The notes: generated by a model not told the origin, from the letters alone. 15,782 nucleotides of DNA from Clostridia bacterium (GCA_017396925.1 JAFQKM010000041.1:1-15782), one strand, 5' to 3'; shown: positions 9,028 to 15,270, counted from the stretch's first letter. Numbers and translations are program-made.

Positions 9028-9888
9028 TCAGCTCTTATCCAGGTCCCGGTGACGAATGATGACATTGTGGCCCTTTTCCAGCAGATCGGCATAAAGCTTC
9101 TCTGCAATGGCGACCGAACGGTGGTGGCCGCCGGTGCAGCCCACCGAGACGACGAGGGAGGTACGCCCCTCGCGGATATATAAAGGTATGAGGAATTCCA
9201 GCATATCATGCAGCTTTCCGGCAAAAATATTGGCTGCCGGCGTATTGAAAACATAGTCGAAGACTTCCTTGTCACGGCCGTTCTTGTTACGCAGTTCGGG
9301 GACATAATAGGGATTCTGCAGGAATCGGACATCAAAGACCATATCGGATTCGTGGGGGATGCCATGCTTGAAGCCGAAGGTGTTGATGCTGATGACCATC
9401 ATCTTCTTGCCGCCGTCTTCACTGAACAGATTGATCAGGTGGGTACGCAGGCCGGCCGACGACAGCACGGTGGTGTCGATCAGATAATCGGCACGCTCCT
9501 TGACGATCTCCAGCATACGGCGCTCTTCGGCAATGGCCTCGACGATGCCCTTGCCGTAGGTATCCAGAGGATGGCGGCGGCGGGTCTCTTTGTAACGGTT
9601 GACCAGCTTTTCATTGCTGCAGTCCAGATACAGAATGTTGCAGCGGACGCCGATCAGGCGCAGATTGTCCATAATGGGAAACAGGCGCTGAAAATCATCC
9701 TCGCTGCGTACATCGACGATGAGGGCCACGCGCTTGTATTTGGCCGAACTGTCCATAAACAGCTCGACAAAGCCGGGGATCAGGCGCACCGGCATATTAT
9801 CGACACAGTAGTAGCCGATATCTTCCAAAACATTGGCGGTCAGGCTTTTGCCGGCGCCGCTCATACCCGAAACGATCAAACAGTCCAT
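9028..9888 (-). CDS. rapZ: RNase adapter RapZ / nucleotide-binding protein YvcJ
   Basis: This 286-aa protein is of the RapZ (YvcJ) family. It has an N-terminal P-loop domain with Walker A GMSGAGKS at 8-15 and a Walker-B-like VALIVDVRS around 54-62. Its conserved C-terminal domain has GFKHG at 172-176 and GCTGGHHRS at 250-258. In E. coli RapZ guides RNase E to the GlmZ small RNA and senses glucosamine-6-phosphate, controlling entry into amino-sugar synthesis. In Firmicutes YvcJ binds and hydrolyses nucleotides, and its target is less clear, so the symbol is given by family. The ATG has GAGG 7 nt upstream. It starts 41 nt after the murB stop, so an amino-sugar regulator lies beside a cell-wall precursor enzyme in one transcript. 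Confidence 0.95.
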   Translation of the reverse strand: MDCLIVSGMSGAGKSLTANVLEDIGYYCVDNMPVRLIPGFVELFMDSSAKYKRVALIVDVRSEDDFQRLFPIMDNLRLIGVRCNILYLDCSNEKLVNRYKETRRRHPLDTYGKGIVEAIAEERRMLEIVKERADYLIDTTVLSSAGLRTHLINLFSEDGGKKMMVISINTFGFKHGIPHESDMVFDVRFLQNPYYVPELRNKNGRDKEVFDYVFNTPAANIFAGKLHDMLEFLIPLYIREGRTSLVVSVGCTGGHHRSVAIAEKLYADLLEKGHNVIIRHRDLDKS

Positions 9889-9929
9889 CTTTATCCTCGT
9901 AATTCTTTCAAATCTCTTTATGTATCGAT

Positions 9930-10829
9930 TTATGCTTCGACACCCAGCAGCTCGACTTCACGCTCGAGCGCCACGCCATAGGTATTCATAACGGCATCGC
10001 AGATCCGGCCGCAGAGGGCCAGTACATCGGCACAGGTAGCGCCGCCCTTGTTGACAACAAAACCCGAATGCTTTTCCGATACCTGTGCGCCGCCCACCTG
10101 CAGGCCCTTAAGGCCGCAGTCTTCGATCAGCTTGGCAGCAAAATACCCCTCGGGTCGCTTGAAGGTACTGCCGGCACTGGGATATTCCAGCGGCTGCTTG
10201 TCGCGGCGGCGTGCCGCGAGATCGCGCATCTGTTCCCGGATGGCTTCTCGATCGCCGGGCTGCAGCTCCAGCTCGGCCGACAGAATGATCCAGTCGCGAT
10301 GGCTTTTGAAAATACTGCCGCGATAGACAAAGGCGGCTTCTTTCCCCGTAAGGGTGCGGATCTGCAGGTCGCTGTCGAGATAGGTGACCGTACGGACAAC
10401 GTCCTTGAGTTCGCCGCCGTAAGCACCGGCATTCATAAAAACGCCGCCGCCCAGGCTGCCGGGGATGCCATGGGCAAACTCCAGGCCGGTCAGCCCCTGT
10501 TCCATGGCTGTATGGGCGATTTTCGAGAGCAGCGCGCCGGCCTGTGCCGTCAGGACATTGCCCTCGACGGTGATTTCGGCAAAACGGACGCCCAGTTCGA
10601 TGACCACGCCGTCATAGCCGGCATCGGCCGCCAGCAGATTGGAGCCGTTGCCCTTGACAAAATAACGAATGCCCTTTTCACGCAGCGCGCCGATCAGGCT
10701 TGCCAGCTGTACGGCATTTTCAGGCTCGGCCAGATATCTTGCCGGACCGCCGATGCGGAAGGATGTATGGTTTGCCAGCGGCTCGTTTTCCTTAAAGGGA
10801 ACGCCGCATGCTGTAAATATATCTTTCAA
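9930..10829 (-). CDS. murB: UDP-N-acetylenolpyruvoylglucosamine reductase MurB
   Basis: MurB is an FAD enzyme that reduces UDP-GlcNAc-enolpyruvate to UDP-MurNAc with NADPH, the second committed step of peptidoglycan synthesis in the cytoplasm. From the chosen start the protein has 299 aa, typical for type II MurB. It shows GNGSNLL at 60-66, PGSLGGGVFMNAGAYGGE at 123-140, AGSTFKRP at 219-226 with the proton-donor Ser221, and the C-terminal LEREV at 288-292 carrying the active-site Glu region. I chose the TTG at 10829 because GAGGAG lies 8 nt before it and the protein then begins KDIFTACGVPF. A frame open up to 10883 would start almost at the predicted transcription start and add 18 residues unlike MurB. 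It is the first gene behind the 10892-10920 promoter. Confidence 0.96.
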   Translation of the reverse strand: MKDIFTACGVPFKENEPLANHTSFRIGGPARYLAEPENAVQLASLIGALREKGIRYFVKGNGSNLLAADAGYDGVVIELGVRFAEITVEGNVLTAQAGALLSKIAHTAMEQGLTGLEFAHGIPGSLGGGVFMNAGAYGGELKDVVRTVTYLDSDLQIRTLTGKEAAFVYRGSIFKSHRDWIILSAELELQPGDREAIREQMRDLAARRRDKQPLEYPSAGSTFKRPEGYFAAKLIEDCGLKGLQVGGAQVSEKHSGFVVNKGGATCADVLALCGRICDAVMNTYGVALEREVELLGVEA

Positions 10830-10891
10830 ATGTAAAACTCCTCGCAGAACAGACTTGGGGCGAGCAGAGCGCATACGTCCCAATTTTAGAT

Positions 10892-10920
10892 ATTATATCA
10901 CAGACGGGCCAAAAGCGCAA
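10892..10920 (-). promoter_or_regulatory. Sigma-A promoter of the murB operon
   Basis: On the minus strand, TTGCGC (10915-10920) and a perfect TATAAT (10892-10897) are separated by 17 bp. The -10 is preceded by TGA, giving an extended -10 (TGnTATAAT). The promoter lies after the sigG terminator and predicts a start near 10885. That leaves a leader of about 55 nt to the TTG start of murB. Confidence 0.85.
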
Positions 10921-10943
10921 AGGTCCTCCTACATAAATACAGA

Positions 10944-10970
10944 TAAAAAAGAAAGCGCCCCAAAGGACGC
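10944..10970 (-). terminator. Intrinsic terminator after sigG
   Basis: On the minus strand GCGTCC (10965-10970) pairs with GGGCGC (10955-10960) around a TTTG loop, with one T-G pair, followed by TTTCTTTTTT. It lies about 24 nt after the sigG stop and just before the murB promoter, so it separates the sporulation block from the murB operon. Confidence 0.8.
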
Positions 10971-10993
10971 CGAAAGTCGGAACTGCAGAACCG

Positions 10994-11764
10994 TCAGAGG
11001 TTCTTTTTGATTTTGTTGATAACGCCCTTTTCCAATCGGGAGACCTGTGCCTGAGAGATGCCGATTTCTTTTGCCACATCCATCTGGGTCTTTCCCTCGT
11101 AAAACCGCAGCGAGAGGATCTTCTTTTCCCGGGGACTGAGCTCTTCAATGGCCTGCTTCATCAGGATCTGGTCGAGCCAGCTGTCATCGGTATTGCGCAT
11201 ATCTCGCACCTGATCCATCACGCAGATGGTCTCGCTGCCATCCTGAAAAACCGGCTCGTACAGAGAGATCGGGTCGGCGATGGCATCGAGAGCAAAGACC
11301 ACCTCTTCCCTTTTGACTCCCATCTCCTTGGCGATCTCTTCAACAGACGGCTCCCGCTGGAGCTCGTTCTGCAGACGTTCTTTGACATTGAGGGCACGAT
11401 AGGCGCTGTCCCGCATGGAACGGCTGACCCGAATGGCGCTGTTGTCGCGCAGATAACGGCGGATCTCGCCGATGATCATGGGGACGGCGTAGGTACTGAA
11501 CCGTACGCCCTGCGTCAGATCAAAATTATCGATGGCTTTGATGAGGCCGATACACCCTACCTGAAACAAATCGTCCATAGGTTCGCCGCGTCCCGAAAAC
11601 CGCTGGATCACCGACAAAACCAGGCGCAGGTTCCCGGCGATCAGGCGGTCTCTGGCCATTTTATTTCCCTGCTGGCTTTCCGCCATAAGGGCCATGGTCT
11701 CGTCATTTCTGAGCACGGTCAGCTCGGATGTATTGATGCCGCAGATCTCGACTTTGAGCTGCAA
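10994..11764 (-). CDS. sigG: RNA polymerase sporulation sigma factor SigG (late forespore)
   Basis: Sigma-G directs late gene expression in the forespore. The diagnostic N-terminal segment VEICGINTS is at residues 5-13, region 2 has DDLFQVGCIGLIKAIDNF (64-81) and FSTYAVPMIIGEIRRYLRDN, and region 4 has the helix-turn-helix TQMDVAKEIGISQAQVSRLE. I chose the TTG at 11764 (256 aa) because AAAGGA lies 8 nt upstream and the protein then starts MQLKVEICG, matching other SigG proteins. An ATG at 11782 would add six residues but has a poor ribosome-binding site and would lie only about 10 nt from the predicted transcription start. B. subtilis sigG likewise uses a non-ATG start. The position equivalent to B. 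subtilis Asn45 (in EKLVNGNLRL) is Ala here (DRLIAGNLRL). Control by a hairpin and a sigma-F-like promoter is described separately. Confidence 0.96.
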   Translation of the reverse strand: MQLKVEICGINTSELTVLRNDETMALMAESQQGNKMARDRLIAGNLRLVLSVIQRFSGRGEPMDDLFQVGCIGLIKAIDNFDLTQGVRFSTYAVPMIIGEIRRYLRDNSAIRVSRSMRDSAYRALNVKERLQNELQREPSVEEIAKEMGVKREEVVFALDAIADPISLYEPVFQDGSETICVMDQVRDMRNTDDSWLDQILMKQAIEELSPREKKILSLRFYEGKTQMDVAKEIGISQAQVSRLEKGVINKIKKNL

Positions 11765-11769
11765 ATGAT

Positions 11770-11818
11770 CATTCCTTTCCATATTGGCTTCTATCCAAAG
11801 TATGGCCGGAAAGGAATG
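11770..11818 (-). promoter_or_regulatory. RBS-sequestering stem-loop upstream of sigG
   Basis: A perfect 11-bp inverted repeat: minus-strand CATTCCTTTCC (11808-11818) and GGAAAGGAATG (11770-11780), with a 27-nt loop. The downstream arm contains the AAAGGA ribosome-binding site (11773-11778) of the TTG start at 11764. In RNA reading through from sigE the arms would pair and block translation. RNA starting near 11791 lacks the upstream arm. The sequence is certain; the function is inferred by parallel with B. subtilis sigG. Confidence 0.75.
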
Positions 11819-11827
11819 GTTTTAATC
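11799..11827 (-). promoter_or_regulatory. Candidate sigma-F (forespore) promoter of sigG
   Basis: On the minus strand GATTA (11823-11827) matches the sigma-F -35 consensus GYWTA at four of five positions. After 15 bp, GGCCATACT (11799-11807) fits the -10 pattern GGnnAnAnT. The predicted start is near 11791, inside the loop of the stem-loop. The position just before sigG is where a sigma-F promoter is expected. Confidence 0.6.
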
Positions 11828-11835
11828 AGTTCATG

Positions 11836-12549
11836 CTACATTCGCTGCAGCATATCCTTGCGCAGTCTGGCAATGGTGCGCTTTTCCAGGCGGGAAATAT
11901 AGGACTGCGAGATGCCCAGCCGATCGGCAACGTCTTTCTGGGTCATTTCTTCCCGTCCCATCAGACCGAAACGCATGGAGATGATCTCCCGCTCACGCTC
12001 GGGCAGCTGGGCCACCGCCTCAAGCAGCAGACGGCGGTCGATGTCTTCCTCGACGATCCGCATGACATGATCGGGCTCGGTGCCCAGTATATCCGAAAGC
12101 AGCAGCTCATTGCCGTCCCAATCGGTATTCAGTGGCTCGTCGATGGAAATCTCGGTGCGCTGATTGCTGCTTTTGCGCAGATACATCAATATTTCATTTT
12201 CGATACAGCGGGATGCATAGGTCGCCAGCTTGGTCTTTTTGTCGGCCCGAAAGGTATTGACTGCCTTGATCAGTCCAATGGTGCCGATAGAGATCAGATC
12301 CTCCAGACCAATGCCGGTGTTTTCAAACTTGCGTGCGATATAGACCACCAGACGCAGATTGTGTTCGATCAGCACGCGGCGGATCTCTTCCTCCTGCCCG
12401 GTGTAAGCTTCGATATACCGCATCTCCTCTTCGGGTGTCAGAGGCGGCGGCAGGCTCTCCGATCCACCCACATAGTGAATCTCTCCTGCCCGCCGCAGAC
12501 GCCCGAAACATTTCTGCAGCCAGAGCAGGATCCTTTTCCGGATTTTCAT
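11836..12549 (-). CDS. sigE: RNA polymerase sporulation sigma factor pro-SigE (early mother cell)
   Basis: Sigma-E drives early mother-cell genes and is made as a membrane-bound precursor. This 237-aa protein has a basic, hydrophobic pro-sequence (MKIRKRILLWLQKCFGRLRR) followed by EIHYVGGSESLPPPL. Aligned with B. subtilis (EVYY-IGGSEALPPPL), cleavage by SpoIIGA would fall near His25/Tyr26. Region 2 carries LVVYIARKFENTGI (67-80) and EDLISIGTIGLIKAVNTF (83-100); the C-terminal helix-turn-helix is QKDVADRLGISQSYISRLEK (204-223). The start is the ATG at 12549, which has GGAGG about 5 nt upstream. The ATG at 12573 opens the frame 8 residues earlier and would overlap spoIIGA, but lacks such a site. 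It lies 17 nt after spoIIGA and 71 nt before the sigG TTG. Confidence 0.97.
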   Translation of the reverse strand: MKIRKRILLWLQKCFGRLRRAGEIHYVGGSESLPPPLTPEEEMRYIEAYTGQEEEIRRVLIEHNLRLVVYIARKFENTGIGLEDLISIGTIGLIKAVNTFRADKKTKLATYASRCIENEILMYLRKSSNQRTEISIDEPLNTDWDGNELLLSDILGTEPDHVMRIVEEDIDRRLLLEAVAQLPEREREIISMRFGLMGREEMTQKDVADRLGISQSYISRLEKRTIARLRKDMLQRM

Positions 12550-12566
12550 AGTTTCCTCCATTCTTC

Positions 12567-13385
12567 TCAGCATCCGATGAGGGCGCGGCAGCCACAGGCC
12601 CCCTCTGTCTCGCAGGCAGCCAGCCCCAGTATGTATCCATCGGTGACCTTACCGTCGATCTCCAGCCGATCGGGCCGCAGCGTGACCAGGAGGCCGCTTT
12701 CCTCTGCCGTCCGATAAGGCAGCAAGCCTGCAGAATACCGTTCGGCCAGCTGCAGAAAGCAGGCCTCCGCCGTCTTCGGCAGGGCTTCTCCCAGAAGTTC
12801 CGCTGCCAGCGACGGTGAGATCAGCAGGATCCCCTGTCCGCCGGGCGCACGCAGCAGGTTGCCCGTATCGACAAAAGCCCGGAAACAAGCCTCCCGTTCC
12901 CCGATACGGCAGAAAACCTCCCGCTCGGACCGCTCCCTGTGGAAACTGCCCGGACGGCAGCAGAAGGTCAGCAATCCATAGGCCAGTCCGGCGCCGCTCA
13001 GCAGCACACCGACCGAAATATCCAGATAAACCGCACCGCCCCGTGTCGTGCCGACGCCGCTCCATTCTGCCAGCAGAAGTATGCCCCCCGAAAGCAGCAT
13101 CGCCAGTGTCCACAGCATGGCAAGATCCCCGAAAAAGCGTGCTTTGCCTTTCCACCCCCAGGCCATCCACAGCATCATGCTGCAGGTGACCGCCGCCAGC
13201 GGCAGATCGGGCACCGCTTCGGGCAGGAAGAAGCTTCCCACCGCCAGCAAGCCGCCGACCGCAGCCCCCAGCAGAATACGCGCCGCAGGTATGTAATAGC
13301 CGCGCAGATGGGACGTCAGACAGAGCAGCAGATAATCCAGCAAAAAATTGATCAGAAACAGGACATCGACATAGATGACCGCCAT
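12567..13385 (-). CDS. spoIIGA: Sigma-E processing aspartic protease SpoIIGA
   Basis: SpoIIGA is the septal membrane protease that cleaves the pro-sequence from pro-sigma-E after the forespore signal protein SpoIIR acts. The 272-aa protein has about five hydrophobic segments in its first half (roughly 2-24, 32-54, 59-77, 86-106 and 117-142). A soluble C-terminal domain follows with the aspartic-protease motif F-V-D-T-G-N at 171-176 (catalytic Asp173). It is shorter than the ~309-aa B. subtilis protein but has all its parts. The start is the ATG at 13385 (MAVIYVDVLFLINFLLDY), with GGGAGGG just upstream; the frame is open 37 codons further but that extension is low-complexity and unlike the family. 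sigE follows after 17 nt. Expression probably depends on the candidate promoter at 13408-13448. Confidence 0.95.
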   Translation of the reverse strand: MAVIYVDVLFLINFLLDYLLLCLTSHLRGYYIPAARILLGAAVGGLLAVGSFFLPEAVPDLPLAAVTCSMMLWMAWGWKGKARFFGDLAMLWTLAMLLSGGILLLAEWSGVGTTRGGAVYLDISVGVLLSGAGLAYGLLTFCCRPGSFHRERSEREVFCRIGEREACFRAFVDTGNLLRAPGGQGILLISPSLAAELLGEALPKTAEACFLQLAERYSAGLLPYRTAEESGLLVTLRPDRLEIDGKVTDGYILGLAACETEGACGCRALIGC

Positions 13386-13407
13386 GGTTTCCCTCCCCTC
13401 GCAGCTC

Positions 13408-13448
13408 AGTATACTGCGGCAGGTCTGCGGAAAAGGTCTATTCCGGCA
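13408..13448 (-). promoter_or_regulatory. Candidate spoIIG-type promoter with long spacer and Spo0A-like box
   Basis: The minus strand has TATACT (13408-13413) upstream of spoIIGA, and TAGACC (13435-13440, four of six to TTGACA) 21 bp before it. A TGCCGGA (13442-13448) directly upstream is one mismatch from the Spo0A box TGNCGAA. The B. subtilis spoIIG promoter also has an unusually long (22 bp) spacer with Spo0A boxes over the -35. The -35 match is weak, so this is a candidate only. Confidence 0.4.
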
Positions 13449-14022
13449 GGCAGCAGGGCTCGCCCTGTTCATCGCTGCACAGCACCCACCAGCCACTGTC
13501 CTTCCACGGCACCCAGGTCAGCAGGCAGAAAAAAGGCACCGGCCCCAGCGGCTCTCCCGGTTTTCCCCGGGTCAGCCAATAGCCGCGCCCCTCCCATTCG
13601 ACATACTTTCCGCCGCAGGCCGCAAAAACCGCCCGAACATAATGTTCCGCCTCGGGCAGCGGACCCAGCGCCGATTCGGGAAAGGGCAGCGGCGTCATCG
13701 GCGGCTCTTCTGTCGGCGCCGGCACTTCGGCCGGTTCGGGTTTTCCGGGACGGTGCCATATGATATGACCGGACAGTTCGCCGTTTTCCTCCAGCTTTTC
13801 CAGCCGGGCCATGGGCAGCGTCTTCCGAAGGACAAATCGTTTCCCTTCGGGCAGCATCACACCAAGGTATACTCCTCTCGGCTGTTTGTCGGTGCCCAGA
13901 TACAGACGATAGATCCATCCTGCATCAAAAGGGCAGCTGCCGCAAAGCTGTATGTTCCTCCCTTCCCGCTGTCCGGTGATCCGCCCGATATTTTCTCCGT
14001 CCCGCATGATCGGCCATTCCAT
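13438..14022 (-). CDS. Uncharacterised 194-aa protein upstream of spoIIGA
   Basis: I do not recognise a named family. The start is the ATG at 14022, with GGGAGG 6 nt upstream. Residues 1-75 look like a small beta-rich domain (MRDGENIGRITGQREGRNI, IYRLYLG, VYLGVMLPEGKRFVLRKTLP). A proline- and glutamate-rich linker follows at about 92-125 (KPEPAEVPAPTEEPP). The C-terminal domain, about 126-194, has many aromatics (VEWEGRGYWL, FFCLLTWVPWKDSGWWVL) and ends with two cysteines (CCLPE). There is no signal peptide or membrane segment, so it is probably cytoplasmic. From memory, similar small beta-rich proteins of unknown role occur in other Clostridia. It lies between a strong terminator and spoIIGA (52 nt away), in the same orientation. 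A role in sporulation is possible but only suggested by position. Confidence 0.75.
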   Translation of the reverse strand: MEWPIMRDGENIGRITGQREGRNIQLCGSCPFDAGWIYRLYLGTDKQPRGVYLGVMLPEGKRFVLRKTLPMARLEKLEENGELSGHIIWHRPGKPEPAEVPAPTEEPPMTPLPFPESALGPLPEAEHYVRAVFAACGGKYVEWEGRGYWLTRGKPGEPLGPVPFFCLLTWVPWKDSGWWVLCSDEQGEPCCLPE

Positions 14023-14056
14023 GCCATCCCTCCCGTTTCCAAAGGTCTCTCTGCTT

Positions 14057-14074
14057 GATCCTATGCAAAGGATC
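14057..14074. repeat. Short inverted repeat gatcct-N6-aggatc before the 194-aa gene
   Basis: Two perfect 6-bp arms (14057-14062 and 14069-14074) flank atgcaa. It lies 35 nt upstream of the start codon at 14022, between the terminator and the gene, where an operator could sit. It is short enough to have arisen by chance. Confidence 0.3.
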
Positions 14075-14089
14075 CGTTTTCCAGAACAT

Positions 14090-14122
14090 AAAAAAGGCAG
14101 CATCCGCAATTCGAATGCTGCC
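14090..14122 (-). terminator. Strong intrinsic terminator of the mazF unit
   Basis: On the minus strand GGCAGCATTCG (14112-14122) pairs with CGGATGCTGCC (14096-14106) over 11 bp, with one T-G pair and a 5-nt loop, followed by six T. It lies 17 nt after the stop of the 190-aa exported protein gene. Confidence 0.92.
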
Positions 14123-14139
14123 CAAAGGGAATATGAAAA

Positions 14140-14712
14140 TCAGTTGATGGAATAGCTGCCTTTGATCAGAACGGTGGCATCGCCCGAAGCCTTGAAGCCG
14201 CGGCCGTCGATGGTGACCATATACAGATGATTGGTCTTAAGGGCGCCGCCGGGACCGAGGACCGAGCCGTCGCTTGTATCGATCAAACCGGTGCTGCCCG
14301 AAGATACACAGGAGGCACCGCCGATGCGCAGCATGATCTGGCATCCGACCTTGCCGCTGAGTGTCTTGCCCGAAGGCACCTTGATGACCTGCCAGCTGTC
14401 ACCCTGCGCTGCCGAAACCTTCTGGGCTGCGCGGGCGGCGATCTCGTCGATCAGATCGTCGCTGTAAGTACCCGAAGTGCCGGCTGCTGCCAGCTTTTCG
14501 TCGACCGCTTTGAGGATCTCGGCCTCTTTATCGGCCAGCGCATCCTCGATCTGTTCGGTGATCTCCGGCTCGACTACATCATTTATGTAGCTTGCTGTAA
14601 CCAGAGGATCGCCCGACGAACCGTAATTTGCTGCCGCTGCGGCCACACCGGTCAGGGTCAGGCCGATGACGACAAACGACAGTATTTTTGTACTCCATGT
14701 AGCTTTCTTCAA
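14140..14712 (-). CDS. Exported 190-aa protein of unknown function
   Basis: I do not recognise a characterised family. The TTG start at 14712 has GGAGGG 7 nt upstream, giving MKKATWSTK, a hydrophobic stretch (10-28) and an Ala-rich end: a Sec signal peptide with likely cleavage near residue 28 and no lipobox. The next part (about 34-75, GDPLVTASYINDVVEPEIT...) is acidic and probably helical or coiled-coil. The C-terminal domain (about 108-190) is beta-rich: VPSGKTLSGKVGCQIMLRIG, TGLIDTSDG, NHLYMVTIDGRG, VLIKGSYSIN. It has two cysteines (Cys124 and Cys135) that could form a disulfide. From memory, proteins with this DPLVT...NHLYMV layout occur in other Clostridia as hypotheticals. It begins 3 nt after the mazF stop and ends the transcript, so it should be co-expressed with the toxin; there is no sign that it is an antitoxin. 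Confidence 0.85.
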   Translation of the reverse strand: MKKATWSTKILSFVVIGLTLTGVAAAAANYGSSGDPLVTASYINDVVEPEITEQIEDALADKEAEILKAVDEKLAAAGTSGTYSDDLIDEIAARAAQKVSAAQGDSWQVIKVPSGKTLSGKVGCQIMLRIGGASCVSSGSTGLIDTSDGSVLGPGGALKTNHLYMVTIDGRGFKASGDATVLIKGSYSIN

Positions 14713-14715
14713 GAT

Positions 14716-15102
14716 TTATCCCTCCATAGTCGCTTCGGCAGCAGGATGCAGCCCGAAGCTGACGGCAATGGCGTCGTCTACCCGCTGCATGAGCCGGGGA
14801 TCGAGCGCGCCCATTTTCTCTTTTAACCGGCGCTTATCCAGCGTCCGGATCTGCTCCAGCAGAATGACCGAATTGCGGGTCAGGCCCACCGAGCGGCCCG
14901 AGACCTCGATATGTGTAGGCAACCGGGCTTTGTTCTGCTGGGATGTGATGGCAGCGGCGATCACCGTGGGGCTGTATTTGTTGCCCACATCATTCTGTAC
15001 GATCAGTACCGGGCGCATACCGCCCTGCTCGCTGCCCACGACGGGACTGAGATCGGCATAATAGATCTCGCCGCGCCGTACGATATTTCGGCTATGCTCC
15101 AA
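14716..15102 (-). CDS. ndoA: Type II toxin MazF/NdoA family endoribonuclease
   Basis: MazF-family toxins cut single-stranded mRNA at short specific sequences. The match to B. subtilis NdoA (EndoA) is strong: RRGEIYYADLSPVVGSEQGG, RPVLIVQND, SPTVIAAAITSQ, ARLPTHIEV and SVILLEQIRTLDK. The catalytic Arg and Thr (B. subtilis Arg25 and Thr48) are present as Arg30 and Thr53. The start is uncertain: TTG at 15102 gives 128 aa, close to the usual ~116, with GGAG about 10 nt upstream. GTG at 15111 and TTG at 15144 are in frame but give unusual N-terminal extensions. No ribbon-helix-helix antitoxin (NdoAI/MazE) lies upstream, although it normally directly precedes the toxin, and alr is also missing. A 190-aa exported protein gene follows after 3 nt. 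Confidence 0.93.
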   Translation of the reverse strand: MEHSRNIVRRGEIYYADLSPVVGSEQGGMRPVLIVQNDVGNKYSPTVIAAAITSQQNKARLPTHIEVSGRSVGLTRNSVILLEQIRTLDKRRLKEKMGALDPRLMQRVDDAIAVSFGLHPAAEATMEG

Positions 15103-15263
15103 AAAGATCACGCTCCGCAGGAAAATAGTCGGACAAGTCCGCAAAATTATTTTTCCACGGCGCTGCGGTTTTTAATCATGCAAAACGCAGCCGGAAGTGT
15201 TTTCGGGTGGATCCCTGCGGACCTGCGCCCATTTCATCCTATGCGTGCAGCACAGCCTCGGTT
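15103..15263 (-). other. Long 5' leader of mazF with a hairpin, no antitoxin gene
   Basis: About 160 nt separate the predicted transcription start from the mazF start. The leader holds a hairpin with 6-bp arms (15162-15167 and 15186-15191) extended by a T/A run across a bulge, and a small CGGACTTGTCCG palindrome (15131-15142). It also has tiny frames of about 18-21 codons (for example MKWAQVRRDPPEN...), with weak ribosome-binding sites. None resembles an antitoxin. I see no T-run after the hairpin, so it is not a simple terminator. Confidence 0.45.
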
Positions 15264-15270
15264 CTGTTTC

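Noticed and set aside
10830..10883. N-terminal extension of MurB up to 10883
   Set aside because: It would begin at the predicted transcription start, has no ribosome-binding site and adds residues unlike MurB.
12550..12573. Longer sigE start at 12573 overlapping spoIIGA
   Set aside because: The ATG at 12549 has a well-placed GGAGG, and the resulting pro-sequence matches pro-sigma-E in length.
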